From Aquimarina algiphila (GTDB lineage: Bacteria; Bacteroidota; Bacteroidia; Flavobacteriales; Flavobacteriaceae), in contig NZ_VLNR01000029.1 of NCBI RefSeq assembly GCF_007489275.1, positions 1,585 through 65,584 on the forward strand: DNA of 64,000 nucleotides, given 5' to 3'. The notes under the pieces are model-generated. The model searched no databases and was not told where the DNA came from. It worked only from the letters and a program-made list of their open reading frames with translations. Positions 18,021 through 27,781 of this stretch are shown here, piece by piece. The position numbers were made by a program, and so were the translations under genes. Position 1 is the first letter of the stretch; each line of letters starts with the position of its first letter.

Positions 18021-19619
18021 TTATTTTTTATTTACATAATCCATTAAGTCAACATCATTACCTAATAAGATTTCATTAGAGTTAATACGACCATCAAGTT
18101 TGTCATTTTCTAACTTAAGCACTCCTCGAGGGCATACTGCAGAACAAACTCCACAACCTACACAACTGGATCGTACTATGTTTTCACCTTTTTGTGCATA
18201 AGAGCGTACATCAATCCCCATTTCACAATAGGTAGAGCAGTTTCCACATGAAATGCACTGTCCACCATTGGTTGTAATTCTAAACTTAGAGAATAATCGT
18301 TGTTGAAACCCTAGAATCGCAGCCATCGGACAACCAAATCTACACCATGCTCGGTTACCTAAAATTGGATAAAATCCTGTACCAATAACTCCAGAGAATA
18401 TCGAACCAATATATAACCCATATGCAGATCTTAAACCTCCTGCTTTTAAAAAGAAGACTTCAGAAGTTGTTCCTGTATAATGCATACCAATTAAGGCTAC
18501 AATGACAACAAAGAAACCAATCGCTCCATATTTAGCATCTTTTCCAAGTTCTTTACCCTTGAAAAATAGAACTCCGGCAAAAACAAGAGTTAGAAACCCA
18601 GCTACGCTTAACAGGAATACATCTTTTGTTAACCAATATTTGTTTGGATCATATCCTAAATATGTATGTATAACGGCAGTAGTCATTACTACAGAAAATA
18701 CCAAAACCGCATGAATTAACCAACGCTCAAGTTTCCATGCACTCATCTTTTTACTAGATAATTGTCTAAAAGAATCTCCTGCTGTCTCTGCTAATCCACC
18801 ACAACCACAAACCCAGGAGCAGTACCACCTTTTTCCAAATTTATAGGTAAGAAAAGGAGAGATTACGAATATAGATACAATCCCAAAAATTAATAAACCT
18901 AATCCAATAGTTTCGGCTTTAATAAATGAATCGATTCGATACTGATCAAAATTATAATAGTTTAACGGCCACATGTTTTTAAGATCATAATAGGGTAAAC
19001 TAAATGACTCTGAATTTAATCTGGCCATAAATTCTGGAATCAAGAATGCAAATCCTAATTGGAAAAACATTACAGAAACTGTACGAATTTGCTGGTAGCG
19101 ATTATGTCTATATTTTAAAATGAATTTATATCCGAAGGCAATAATTGCAATAGTATATAGAGTTCCGTAAACAAACCATTGACTAGCAGGATTACCGCTT
19201 AATATTCTACTTAAAGGATCAAATAAGCCTATTAATCCAGTATTGGCGGCACCATCAGTACCCATTCCTAGAAGGTCGGGGTAAAAATAGAGGACAATAT
19301 AGAATGCAGTTAATCCAACACCGGTGAGCCAACCAAGCACCCCTCTAGAAGAAATAGATTTAAACCAGACACCATCATTTTTAATTCCTTCTAATTTGGT
19401 TAAATAGGCTTCATTAGCAAATAAAATTGTTCCTGCTGTAATTAGTCCAAGTGACAGTGTTAGAAATACTCCCTGATTAGGGAAGTTTGTATTTAAAAGG
19501 GCAAGAGCCAAAATTAAAAGCCCTATTAAGCCAATAGCTAAAGCTATTTTTTGTTTTGTGGAAATCCCTTTTGTATCAGGATTTGCAAGCGACATGCTAT
19601 GATCTAATTTATTACTCAT
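18021..19619 (-). CDS. NapH-like membrane polyferredoxin (4Fe-4S protein)
   Basis: An electron-transfer membrane protein of 532 residues with about ten hydrophobic helices. It has the NapH/CcoG-type motifs CSWVCGCGG (about residue 269) and CRFGCPMAA (about 427), and two C-terminal 4Fe-4S clusters: CISCGNCSTYCEMG and CVGCGVCSAVCPRG (about 455-500). Such proteins pass electrons between quinol or cytoplasmic donors and periplasmic or membrane reductases. The FAD oxidoreductase gene 59 bases upstream is the obvious electron-donor candidate. The terminal acceptor is not encoded nearby. Confidence 0.9.
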   Translation of the reverse strand: MSNKLDHSMSLANPDTKGISTKQKIALAIGLIGLLILALALLNTNFPNQGVFLTLSLGLITAGTILFANEAYLTKLEGIKNDGVWFKSISSRGVLGWLTGVGLTAFYIVLYFYPDLLGMGTDGAANTGLIGLFDPLSRILSGNPASQWFVYGTLYTIAIIAFGYKFILKYRHNRYQQIRTVSVMFFQLGFAFLIPEFMARLNSESFSLPYYDLKNMWPLNYYNFDQYRIDSFIKAETIGLGLLIFGIVSIFVISPFLTYKFGKRWYCSWVCGCGGLAETAGDSFRQLSSKKMSAWKLERWLIHAVLVFSVVMTTAVIHTYLGYDPNKYWLTKDVFLLSVAGFLTLVFAGVLFFKGKELGKDAKYGAIGFFVVIVALIGMHYTGTTSEVFFLKAGGLRSAYGLYIGSIFSGVIGTGFYPILGNRAWCRFGCPMAAILGFQQRLFSKFRITTNGGQCISCGNCSTYCEMGIDVRSYAQKGENIVRSSCVGCGVCSAVCPRGVLKLENDKLDGRINSNEILLGNDVDLMDYVNKK

Positions 19620-19678
19620 CGTATGTTTTTTTAATCAAACCTCTCAAGTTTTAATATGAGTAAGGTCTATATTTTGTT

Positions 19679-20980
19679 TTATGCAGTTTGAAGTTGTGAT
19701 TTTTTATATGCTGAAAGTATCTCTGACTCGTATGTAGAATAGAATTCTGGATCAAAATTAGCCTCAGGAAGATGTTGCATAACATAGTCAACATCTCTTT
19801 TTTCTGTTAGCCATTGATCAAAAACTTCATGACGCATTCTAATACCAAATGTATTAATGCCTAAGAATTCTGAGGTTTCTTTATGGTATGATACAGTAAT
19901 ACACTTTGTGTCATCTTCATGTATCCAATGAAATTGTTGTTCATATTCTTTTGGATTACCAAATACCCAACCATAGGTTTGATATTCAATATCTAGAAAT
20001 TTGGCACTATTAAACCAATGTCCAGGTTTATATTCTGTTTTGTTACCACATATGGTCTGCGCCAGGGTTTCTCCCATCATTCGTCCAGTATACCAAACCG
20101 CTTCAATTGGTCTACGATTTCCTATGGCTTCGTGTTGTTCTGCACAATCCCCGATAGCATATATATTAGGGATATTGGTCTCTAGAAATCGATTTACTTT
20201 TATACCACGCCCTAATTCAATTCCAGAATCTTTTAAGAAATCTATATTTGGAGATACTCCAGGAGTAAGCCCTACAACATTACAATCAATTACTTCTCCG
20301 GTTTCCTGAACAACAACACCTTTTACTTTTCCGTTCTCATCTGCTATAATTTCTTTAAGGTTTGTTCCTAATCTAAGATCTATATGATGATTTTGGATAT
20401 GTCGATTAATCATCCCACTTTCACCAGCAGGTAGTACTGCATCCCAAAAGCTTTTTTCCCGAACTAAGAAAGTAACGGGAATATTACGAGAATTCAACAT
20501 TTCTGCTAATTCTATACCTATTAATCCACCTCCAACAATCACAGCTCGTTTACAGACCTGATTATTTGGAGCATGTTTTTCGAGATTTTCAAGGTCTTGT
20601 TTGTGATACATACCCATTACACCATCAAGATCCTGACCAGGCCATCCAAATTTGTTAGGCTTGGAACCTACTGCAAGAATAAGCTTATCATACCCAAGGG
20701 TTTCTCCATTTGAAAATATAAGTTCGTTTGCCTGATGATCTATCTTAGAAACAAAGCCATTTTTAAGTTCAATCCTGTTTTTTTTCCAAAACCAATTTTC
20801 ATAAGGTTGTGTATGTTCAAATTTCATATGCCCCATATAAATATACATAAGTGCAGTACGAGAAAAGAAATAATCTGTTTCGGCAGAAACTATAGTGATC
20901 CTTTTGTCAGACATTTTACGTATATGTCTTGCAGCAGTAACCCCTGAAATTCCATTTCCGATAATCACAATGTGTTCCAT
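19679..20980 (-). CDS. FAD-dependent pyridine nucleotide oxidoreductase
   Basis: The protein begins with the FAD-binding GNGISGVTAARHIRKMSDKR segment and has a second Rossmann motif VIVGGGLIGIELAEML (about residues 148-163) for NAD(P)H. The IYAIGDCAE flavin motif lies at about 273-281. No CxxC disulfide is seen, so it belongs with NADH oxidase, rubredoxin reductase and nitrite reductase NirB-type flavoproteins. With the polyferredoxin gene downstream it forms a likely NAD(P)H-to-ferredoxin module. It is divergent from a DUF547 gene. Confidence 0.88.
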   Translation of the reverse strand: MEHIVIIGNGISGVTAARHIRKMSDKRITIVSAETDYFFSRTALMYIYMGHMKFEHTQPYENWFWKKNRIELKNGFVSKIDHQANELIFSNGETLGYDKLILAVGSKPNKFGWPGQDLDGVMGMYHKQDLENLEKHAPNNQVCKRAVIVGGGLIGIELAEMLNSRNIPVTFLVREKSFWDAVLPAGESGMINRHIQNHHIDLRLGTNLKEIIADENGKVKGVVVQETGEVIDCNVVGLTPGVSPNIDFLKDSGIELGRGIKVNRFLETNIPNIYAIGDCAEQHEAIGNRRPIEAVWYTGRMMGETLAQTICGNKTEYKPGHWFNSAKFLDIEYQTYGWVFGNPKEYEQQFHWIHEDDTKCITVSYHKETSEFLGINTFGIRMRHEVFDQWLTEKRDVDYVMQHLPEANFDPEFYSTYESEILSAYKKSQLQTA

Positions 20981-21298
20981 AAAGAATAGTTATTGGTTGT
21001 CAATATTTAACTAAGAAGTGAAGACTTCGATCAATCAGTCGAATATAAATATAAGAACTTATGTTGTTGAATTAATTTAGAATCAGTCTAAAAACCACTT
21101 TGATTGTAAGGAATTTTTGAATTCGGCGTACGGATTAATTTTTAAAAAATTCAAAAAGAAATAATGAAGAAAATTCTATTTTGTTTGTAAGTTGCTGTTT
21201 GACCGTTCGACTGAATGCCCATTACCGAGGTAAATTTTAACATTTTATAATATAATAAATTCAATTTTTTAAATATAGGACTGATAAAAAGGTAAAAG
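20981..21298. other. 318-base divergent intergenic region
   Basis: This region must hold the promoters of the FAD oxidoreductase and of the DUF547 unit. I find no clean TTG / TAnnTTTG pair on either strand. Short GTCGAA/TTCGAC words recur (near 21038 and 21205) but form no convincing long palindrome. Confidence 0.45.
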
Positions 21299-22009
21299 AT
21301 GAAAAAGATAACAATTCTAATATTCCTTCTCTCTATTCAATTTGGGTTTTCTCAAAGTACAGCAGATTTTTTTGCTAAAGCAGATTCTTTTTTTAAGACT
21401 CATGTAACCAATGGGAGAGTGAATTATAAAAATATTAAAAAAGACCCGGCATTACTCAATGAGTTGTTAGATATGGCATCAGGAATTAGTGTTTCTAAAA
21501 GCAAACCTAAGACCTATCAGGCCTTTTATATTAATGCTTATAATTTGGCGGTAATAAAAGGAATAGTTGCGAAGTATCCAGTAAAATCACCAACGAGTAT
21601 CAGAGGATTTTTTGATAAGACTACTTATACTTTAGGAGGGAAGAAAACAACACTTAATGATTTAGAGAATAAGATTTTGCGTAAAAATTTCCCTAATGAA
21701 GCACGTTTTCACTTTGTGTTAGTTTGTGCAGGTTTGGGTTGTCCTCCTATTATTTCTTCGGCTTATAAGCCATCAAGTTTAGAATCTCAATTACAACGAC
21801 AAGCAGTAAAAGCATTGAATAACCCAAGTTTTATTAAAGTTAAAGGAAAAAAAGTACAATTATCTCAAATTTTTGAATGGTATAAAGGAGACTTTACCCG
21901 TAATGGATCAGAAATCGATTATGTAAATAAATTCAGAAAAGAAAAAATTCCTTCGGATGCTAAAATATCTTATTACCCATATAACTGGAGTTTAAATCAT
22001 ATTAAATAA
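21299..22009 (+). CDS. secreted DUF547 protein
   Basis: The signal peptide MKKITILIFLLSIQFGFSQS is followed by a DUF547 domain. The conserved features are YQAFYINAYNLAVIKGIV, the ARFHFVLVCAGLGCPPI block with both cysteines, QLSQIFEWYKGDF and YYPYNWSLN at the C-terminus. DUF547 has a papain-like pattern by general reputation but no established activity. It is more distant from the four paralogs at 33-37 kb than they are from each other. It is the first of four rightward genes and divergent from the redox pair. Confidence 0.9.
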   Translation: MKKITILIFLLSIQFGFSQSTADFFAKADSFFKTHVTNGRVNYKNIKKDPALLNELLDMASGISVSKSKPKTYQAFYINAYNLAVIKGIVAKYPVKSPTSIRGFFDKTTYTLGGKKTTLNDLENKILRKNFPNEARFHFVLVCAGLGCPPIISSAYKPSSLESQLQRQAVKALNNPSFIKVKGKKVQLSQIFEWYKGDFTRNGSEIDYVNKFRKEKIPSDAKISYYPYNWSLNHIK

Positions 22010-22117
22010 TCTCAAATTTTATAATAATAATTAACAATCAAAGTAAGAATTTTTATCAAAGTTTTATAACACAAAACAAACTTTGATAGAGGGCTTCTAC
22101 ACGTAAAAATCACAAAA

Positions 22118-22993
22118 ATGAAAACGAAAAAAATAGTATTAACAGCAATTAGTTTTTTTGTTCTGGCCATTGGTTTAGCTCAAGATGAAGAAGAACAACA
22201 AGGATCTGTAATCCAAACATTAACGCCTTCTAAATTAATAGGAAAAGGTCAGTTTGATATTAAATGGTTTAATAATTTGTATACACAAACAGAAAGTACT
22301 TTTAGTGATGGAGATGAACCCAGACAAACCTTTTTTACTTCTACGATAGAAGCATATACTGGAGTTGGAAATAATAAACGATGGAATGTTGGATTAATAC
22401 TAGAATTTAGATCAAATGTTGTTGGTGATCGAGATGCTCTTGACGTTTTTAAATTTGATGGAAATAGTAGTACGGCAAGATCAGGATTTACATCTATCGC
22501 ACCTTCTGTAAAATTTGTTCCTTTTGAGAATGTAAATAATTTCTCCATACAAAGTTCATTCTTTATTCCATTGGTAGATAACGAAACCGAAAATGGAGTT
22601 TTTCTAGATCAAAATGGATTCATTTGGCAGAACAGATTCTTTTATGATTATACATTTCCTGGAAATAAATTTCAAATTTTTGGAGAATTGAATTCTGAAT
22701 TAAATTTTGGAGAAGAAGAAGATAGTTTTGCAAACAACAGTCTTAGACTAACACCAGGAGTATTTTTTAGTTATTTCCCAAGTTCTAAATTTACGGTTTT
22801 AGCATTGGCGCAACATTCAGAACTTATTGATCTTGGTAATGATTTTGATCAAAGTTTTACAGCCTTAGGTGGAGGTGCAAAATATCAGTTGACAAAACAA
22901 TTAAATATAGAAGCATTATATACCAACTTTGTAGATGGTAGTAATACTGGGTTAGGAGAAACTTTTAATTTAGGATTAAGAGCTGTATTCTAG
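22118..22993 (+). CDS. outer-membrane beta-barrel-like protein of unknown function
   Basis: A signal peptide (MKTKKIVLTAISFFVLAIGL, cleavage near AQD) is followed by about 270 residues of alternating polar/aromatic strands, for example WNVGLILEFRSNVVG and FQIFGELNSELNFG. The protein ends ETFNLGLRAVF, a terminal aromatic as in outer-membrane barrels. The pattern resembles transporter-like barrels of the phenol-degradation (MetA) family. It sits between a DUF547 gene and a GH113-like gene, so a role in the same surface process is likely. Confidence 0.7.
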   Translation: MKTKKIVLTAISFFVLAIGLAQDEEEQQGSVIQTLTPSKLIGKGQFDIKWFNNLYTQTESTFSDGDEPRQTFFTSTIEAYTGVGNNKRWNVGLILEFRSNVVGDRDALDVFKFDGNSSTARSGFTSIAPSVKFVPFENVNNFSIQSSFFIPLVDNETENGVFLDQNGFIWQNRFFYDYTFPGNKFQIFGELNSELNFGEEEDSFANNSLRLTPGVFFSYFPSSKFTVLALAQHSELIDLGNDFDQSFTALGGGAKYQLTKQLNIEALYTNFVDGSNTGLGETFNLGLRAVF

Positions 22994-23035
22994 GCGAGAT
23001 TATAAATAAATTGTATTTTCAGCAGTAAAAAAAGA

Positions 23036-24031
23036 ATGAGAACTATTTTTTTACTGCTGTTATGTTTTGGTTTCTGTACCTGTTCTGGGCAAAAACCAAA
23101 GATTAACGGAGTAAGCTTTGTTGGATCTCCTGATGAGATAACTTCAAAAGCTGTTGATCCCATTATAAAAGTTAATGCAGATTGGGCAGCCGTAATGCCT
23201 TTTGGTTTTGTAAAAAGCCTAACAACTCCATCTGTAGTTTTTAATATAGAAAGACAATGGTGGGGAGAACGAAGAGATGGAGCCAAAGGAACAATAGAAT
23301 TGCTTAATGATCAAGGAATCAAAGTAATGCTAAAACCTCAGATTTGGGTTTGGAGAGGAGAATTTACCGGTAATATCAATATGCAATCTGAAGAAGATTG
23401 GAAGGCCTTCGAAAAATCATATGAAAGTTTTATAATGCTTTATGCAGAATTAGCTGAAGAAATGAAAGTGCCTATACTATGCATTGGAACAGAACTACAT
23501 ACATTTGTCCAAAAAAGACCAGGGTTTTGGAATAGATTAATTACTAAAACCAGAACTGTATATCAAGGAGAATTAACGTATGCAGAAAATTGGGATCAAT
23601 TTGATAAGGCTCCGTTTTGGGATCAAGTTGACTACATAGGGATTGATGCTTATTTTCCAATTTCTAAAAGCCAAACTCCAAATGTAGAAGAATTGAAGCA
23701 AGGATGGCAAAAACATAAGAACAATATTACAGCGTTGCAATCCAGGTTTAATAAACCAGTTCTATTCACCGAATATGGATATCGTAGTGTTCATTATACC
23801 GGTAAAGAACCTTGGGATTCTAGCAGATCAAATGGAAATGTTGATTTTATAGCCCAGAATAATGCATTAACTGCTTTATATGAAGAGTTTTGGCAAGAAC
23901 CTTGGTTTGCAGGTGGATTTCTTTGGAAATGGTACCATAACCATGAGGAATCAGGGGGGAAAGATAATAATAGATTCACTATACAAAATAAACCTGCAGA
24001 AGATGTGGTAAGATCGTTTTATAAAAAGTGA
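23036..24031 (+). CDS. glycoside hydrolase, GH113-like (beta-mannanase fold)
   Basis: This TIM-barrel protein carries the GH113-type motifs CIGTELHTF with candidate acid/base Glu153, and VLFTEYGYRS with candidate nucleophile Glu246. VDYIGIDAYFPIS lies between them, and GGFLWKWYH near the C-terminus. The N-terminus (MRTIFLLLLCFGFCTCSGQK) looks like a lipoprotein signal, so it is probably attached to a membrane. GH113 enzymes with known activity are beta-1,4-mannanases, but many flavobacterial members are uncharacterised. The stop overlaps the next start in GTGA. Confidence 0.82.
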   Translation: MRTIFLLLLCFGFCTCSGQKPKINGVSFVGSPDEITSKAVDPIIKVNADWAAVMPFGFVKSLTTPSVVFNIERQWWGERRDGAKGTIELLNDQGIKVMLKPQIWVWRGEFTGNINMQSEEDWKAFEKSYESFIMLYAELAEEMKVPILCIGTELHTFVQKRPGFWNRLITKTRTVYQGELTYAENWDQFDKAPFWDQVDYIGIDAYFPISKSQTPNVEELKQGWQKHKNNITALQSRFNKPVLFTEYGYRSVHYTGKEPWDSSRSNGNVDFIAQNNALTALYEEFWQEPWFAGGFLWKWYHNHEESGGKDNNRFTIQNKPAEDVVRSFYKK

Positions 24032-24771
24032 TTAAAAGAATACAACATATCAATATTATAACTGGATTGTTTTTAGGGATTTTGTCTTGTAAAAATGATG
24101 ATAATTTGGCAATAGCTGATGATTCTCTGGCTTCTTTGATAAAAGATAATACCTTTAATGTGGATAATGTAATTGCATGCGCATCAGGATCTGCTAACGC
24201 TACTGAAATTATTGCATATGTTTATCCAAGACCTGGTGCTACAGATATTAGATATTATGAAACAGTAAGTGTTGACGATGATAAAAATGACTACCAAAAA
24301 TATAGTCAGGTATCCATAGAATCTACTGATTTTTTTAATGGGTATCTTAAGAAATTCACAAGAACTACTGCCGAAGAAAAATGGGTAATTATTACCTTTT
24401 TTGAAAATAATGAATTGCATTTATCTAATCCGATTCGATTAAAACACCTCACTAAACCAACTGAATTTTCTAATAATGTTATGGTAAATTCTATGGAAGA
24501 AGGAATGCCTGTTTTCACCTGGGGAAATGGTGTTTTTGAAGATAATAAAATTTATTTTCAAATCATTTCAGATATCAGTAACGAATTGCTTTCGGGAACA
24601 TATACATTCGAAAAACAATTTCAATATTATAAACTAGATAATGTTGTTCTTAATATTACACAAGAACCTCCTCCAGAATTAGACGCAATGAATCAATATG
24701 ATTTTACTCTTATGGGAGTTAGCGAAGATAACTGGGTAAATCTCTTCATTGAAAAAAGCTTTACACCTTAG
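24028..24771 (+). CDS. lipoprotein of unknown function
   Basis: It starts with GTG inside the stop codon of the GH113-like gene (GTGA), so it is translationally coupled. The N-terminus reads MIKRIQHINIITGLFLGILS and then CKNDD, a lipobox at Cys21. The rest (about 225 residues) is beta-rich with no motif I recognise. EKWVIITFFENNELHLSNPI suggests an immunoglobulin-like or sugar-binding sandwich, but that is a guess. It should act at the membrane with the upstream glycosidase. Confidence 0.7.
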   Translation: MIKRIQHINIITGLFLGILSCKNDDNLAIADDSLASLIKDNTFNVDNVIACASGSANATEIIAYVYPRPGATDIRYYETVSVDDDKNDYQKYSQVSIESTDFFNGYLKKFTRTTAEEKWVIITFFENNELHLSNPIRLKHLTKPTEFSNNVMVNSMEEGMPVFTWGNGVFEDNKIYFQIISDISNELLSGTYTFEKQFQYYKLDNVVLNITQEPPPELDAMNQYDFTLMGVSEDNWVNLFIEKSFTP

Positions 24772-24970
24772 TCTTAATAAAATATTAAATTATGTGTAAG
24801 AAGAGTTTTGTTTTCTCGTCTACACCAACGTATTGTCTCGTACAACGAAATTGTTATGAAATAAGCTACTATAATAAGGTTTATATTCCAACCAAAAATC
24901 AGTATTGTCGATTCTATACTTATGCTTTACAGAGTTGAAGTATCACCTTTAAAAACAAAATTATAAACAG

Positions 24971-26230
24971 ATGAAAAACATCCTGCTATCTTTAATTTTT
25001 CTGGGATGTTGTAGTGTGTTTTCGCAAGAATCCAGAATATCAGAATTACAGATTGAAGGGTTAAAAAGAACTAAGGAATCTTTTATACGAAGATTGATAA
25101 AAGTAAAGCCTCAATCTATTTATGATTCTTTACGTATAGTAACAGATATTGAGCGCCTTAAACGACTACCTGGTATAGCAAATGCTGAAGCAATTATTAC
25201 AAATAATACTAATCAAGATTATAATATAACCTATAAAATTGAAGAGAATTTTACAATTATTCCTGGATTTAGCATAGCTACAGATAATAATGATGAATTT
25301 GCATATAGAGTTTCACTTTTTGAATTTAACTTGCTAGGTAGGAATCAAATACTAGGTGGGTTTTATCAAAGAGATGTTTTTGATTCTTATGGAGGATATT
25401 GGGAAGCTCCTTATCTTTTTACTAACAAGTTGGGTTTTGGGATTAATTATAAAAATCTAGTTTCACAAGAGCCAATCTTTTTTGAAGATAATACTGTAAA
25501 TTATAAATTTGATAGTAAAGCGTTTGAAATCAATTTATTGTACGAATTTAATTTTCATAATAGAGCAGAAATTGGTTTAAATATTGCTAAGGAATCTTAT
25601 AATTTTATTGATGGAGATTTACCTATAGGAATTCCCTCTAGGCTTGATGCAGATAAATTAATATATAGAGGAGAATATGAGTATAATACGATAGATCTCG
25701 AGTATCAGTACGTATCTGGGTTTAGGAGTTTATTAGATGTTAGATTTGTTACGGGAGGTGAAGGATTATTAAATGATTTTTTTATTGGTAGAAATGATTT
25801 TGAATACTTTAGAAGAATCGGTAAAAATGGAAATTGGGCAAACCGATTGAGATTTGGATATGCATCTAATGATAGTACTCCTTTTGCTCCTTTTGCGGTG
25901 GATAATCAATTAAATATTCGTGGTACTGGAAATACAATAGACAGAGGTACGGCTTCGTTAGTGCTTAATACAGAATATAGACATACCTGGTATGAAAAAG
26001 GATGGTTTGTGATCCAGAGTAATGTTTTTGTAGATACTGGAACGTGGAGAAACCCAGGAGGTGATTTAGAAGAATTGGTGGATGGAAGTACTTTAAGATT
26101 TTATCCTGGTGCTGGAATTAGATTTATCCATAAACGAATTTTTAATGCGGTGTTTAGATTAGATTACGGATATGGAGTAGGAAATGATGCTACTAATGGG
26201 ATAACCTTTGGGATTGGTCAGTTTTTCTAA
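24971..26230 (+). CDS. short Omp85-family outer-membrane protein (copy 1)
   Basis: The signal peptide is followed by one POTRA-like domain (about residues 22-95: ISELQIEGLKRTKESFIRRL ... TYKIEENF). A barrel of about 320 residues ends FGIGQFF, with the terminal Phe needed for BamA recognition. DNQLNIRGTGNTIDRGTASL is the Omp85 motif corresponding to the RG(Y/F) lid loop. At 419 residues it is about half the size of BamA. Function is unknown; insertion or secretion of a partner is typical of the superfamily. Tandem with a close paralog 204 bases downstream. Confidence 0.85.
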   Translation: MKNILLSLIFLGCCSVFSQESRISELQIEGLKRTKESFIRRLIKVKPQSIYDSLRIVTDIERLKRLPGIANAEAIITNNTNQDYNITYKIEENFTIIPGFSIATDNNDEFAYRVSLFEFNLLGRNQILGGFYQRDVFDSYGGYWEAPYLFTNKLGFGINYKNLVSQEPIFFEDNTVNYKFDSKAFEINLLYEFNFHNRAEIGLNIAKESYNFIDGDLPIGIPSRLDADKLIYRGEYEYNTIDLEYQYVSGFRSLLDVRFVTGGEGLLNDFFIGRNDFEYFRRIGKNGNWANRLRFGYASNDSTPFAPFAVDNQLNIRGTGNTIDRGTASLVLNTEYRHTWYEKGWFVIQSNVFVDTGTWRNPGGDLEELVDGSTLRFYPGAGIRFIHKRIFNAVFRLDYGYGVGNDATNGITFGIGQFF

Positions 26231-26434
26231 AATGATTATGAGAAGGCTGATACATATAGATTTTGTCGTAATCAGGGTATTTTAGTTTTATAAAAAATAA
26301 AAACGTTAATCTGGTACTCAATAAAAATAGGGTTGATTTGGATTTGGTTGTTATATATAAAAAGAAATCGAAAAATATTTAACAATGATAAATTCTGTCA
26401 TAAAATTAACCGTAATTTTGATATTTTAACATAG

Positions 26435-27706
26435 ATGAAACAACTACTTCAAAAAGAGATACTCTCTGTTCTTCTATTACTATTTTTCTTTTATGGGCGT
26501 GCTCAAGAAGGAAAAGTTTTAGATATCATAATACAAGGAAATAATAAAACTAAGACTTCAGCAATATTAAAACATATTTATACAGAACAAGGAAATGTAT
26601 TAGATTCATTAGCATTAGAACGAGATGTTAAAAGACTTAAAAGATTACCAGCCATTGCACATGCTTATTACCAAGTTCATAATAAAGAAGGAGGCTATGA
26701 AATCGTTTATGGAGTCGAAGAGAATTTTACGATAATACCTTCAGCTAACATTTATACTACTAATGATGATGAATTTGCTTTTAGGGTTGGATTGTATGAG
26801 TTTAATTTATTGGGTCAAAACATAACATTTGGTGGTATATATCAGAATGATATTTATAGCTCTTTCGGAGCAAATCTAAGAGCTCCATATTTATTTGGTA
26901 AGCGATTAGGGTTAGCACTTAATTATAGTAACCTGACTACAGAAGAACCTGTGTTTTTAGAAAACGGTATTGCAGATTATAAATATAATAATACATCATA
27001 TGAGATTTTAGGGTTATACCAGTTTAATTTTCAAAATAGAATCGAATTAGGAGTTAATTATTTTAATGAGGATTATGAATATAAACGAGGTGTTACCGCT
27101 GAAGGAATTCCGCAAGATTTTGATGTGAATAAACTGTTGTTTAAGCTTATTTATGAATATGATAATCTAAATTATGATTATCAATATGTTTCTGGTTTTA
27201 AAAGTACATTTAACTTGCAATATGTAATTAGTACAGAAAATGTTTTACCCGATTTTGTTATAGGGTGGAATGATTTTCTATATTATCATAGAATTGGAAA
27301 AAAAGGGAATTGGGCTTCGAGATTACGCATGGGACTAGCAACCAATGATGACTCTCCTTTTGCTCCATTCGCAGTTGACAATAATCTAAATATTCGCGGA
27401 GTTGGAAATACAATCGACAGAGGTACCGGAGTTATAGTACTTAATACAGAATACAGACAAACCTTGTATGAAAAAGATTGGTTTGTGTTGCAAAGTAACG
27501 TTTTTGTCGATGGAGGAAGTTGGCGTAATCCAGGAGGAGATTTTGATGACTTTGGAGATTCTCAAAATTTCAGAATATACCCAGGTATAGGTTTACGTTT
27601 TATGCACAAAAAGATTTTTAATGCTATTTTTCGTATTGACTATGGATATGGTGTCACAGATGATGCGACCAATGGATTTGTTTTCGGAATCGGACAGTAT
27701 TTTTAG
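26435..27706 (+). CDS. short Omp85-family outer-membrane protein (copy 2)
   Basis: A close paralog of the previous gene with the same architecture: signal peptide, one POTRA-like domain (VLDIIIQGNNKTKTSAILKH onward), barrel, DNNLNIRGVGNTIDRGTGVI, and terminal FGIGQYF. Long blocks such as FAPFAVDN, NVFVDGGSWRNPGGD and RIDYGYG are shared almost unchanged, while the POTRA half has diverged more. That pattern suggests a shared barrel mechanism with different partners. A TAATTTTG box at 26413-26420 lies 14 bases before the start codon, so copy 2 may have its own promoter. Confidence 0.85.
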   Translation: MKQLLQKEILSVLLLLFFFYGRAQEGKVLDIIIQGNNKTKTSAILKHIYTEQGNVLDSLALERDVKRLKRLPAIAHAYYQVHNKEGGYEIVYGVEENFTIIPSANIYTTNDDEFAFRVGLYEFNLLGQNITFGGIYQNDIYSSFGANLRAPYLFGKRLGLALNYSNLTTEEPVFLENGIADYKYNNTSYEILGLYQFNFQNRIELGVNYFNEDYEYKRGVTAEGIPQDFDVNKLLFKLIYEYDNLNYDYQYVSGFKSTFNLQYVISTENVLPDFVIGWNDFLYYHRIGKKGNWASRLRMGLATNDDSPFAPFAVDNNLNIRGVGNTIDRGTGVIVLNTEYRQTLYEKDWFVLQSNVFVDGGSWRNPGGDFDDFGDSQNFRIYPGIGLRFMHKKIFNAIFRIDYGYGVTDDATNGFVFGIGQYF

Positions 27707-27736
27707 ACACGGATTTAAGTTATACGAAGAGATATA

Positions 27737-27772
27737 GAAATAGGTTCTACTTAGCTAAGTAGAACCTATTTC
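27737..27772. terminator. perfect 36-base palindrome, bidirectional terminator
   Basis: An uninterrupted 18-base arm, GAAATAGGTTCTACTTAG, meets its exact complement around a central AGCT-type junction. It lies between the convergent Omp85 copy 2 and the small peptide gene. AT-rich ends allow it to stop transcription in both directions. Confidence 0.75.
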
Positions 27773-27781
27773 TCTTCTCAT

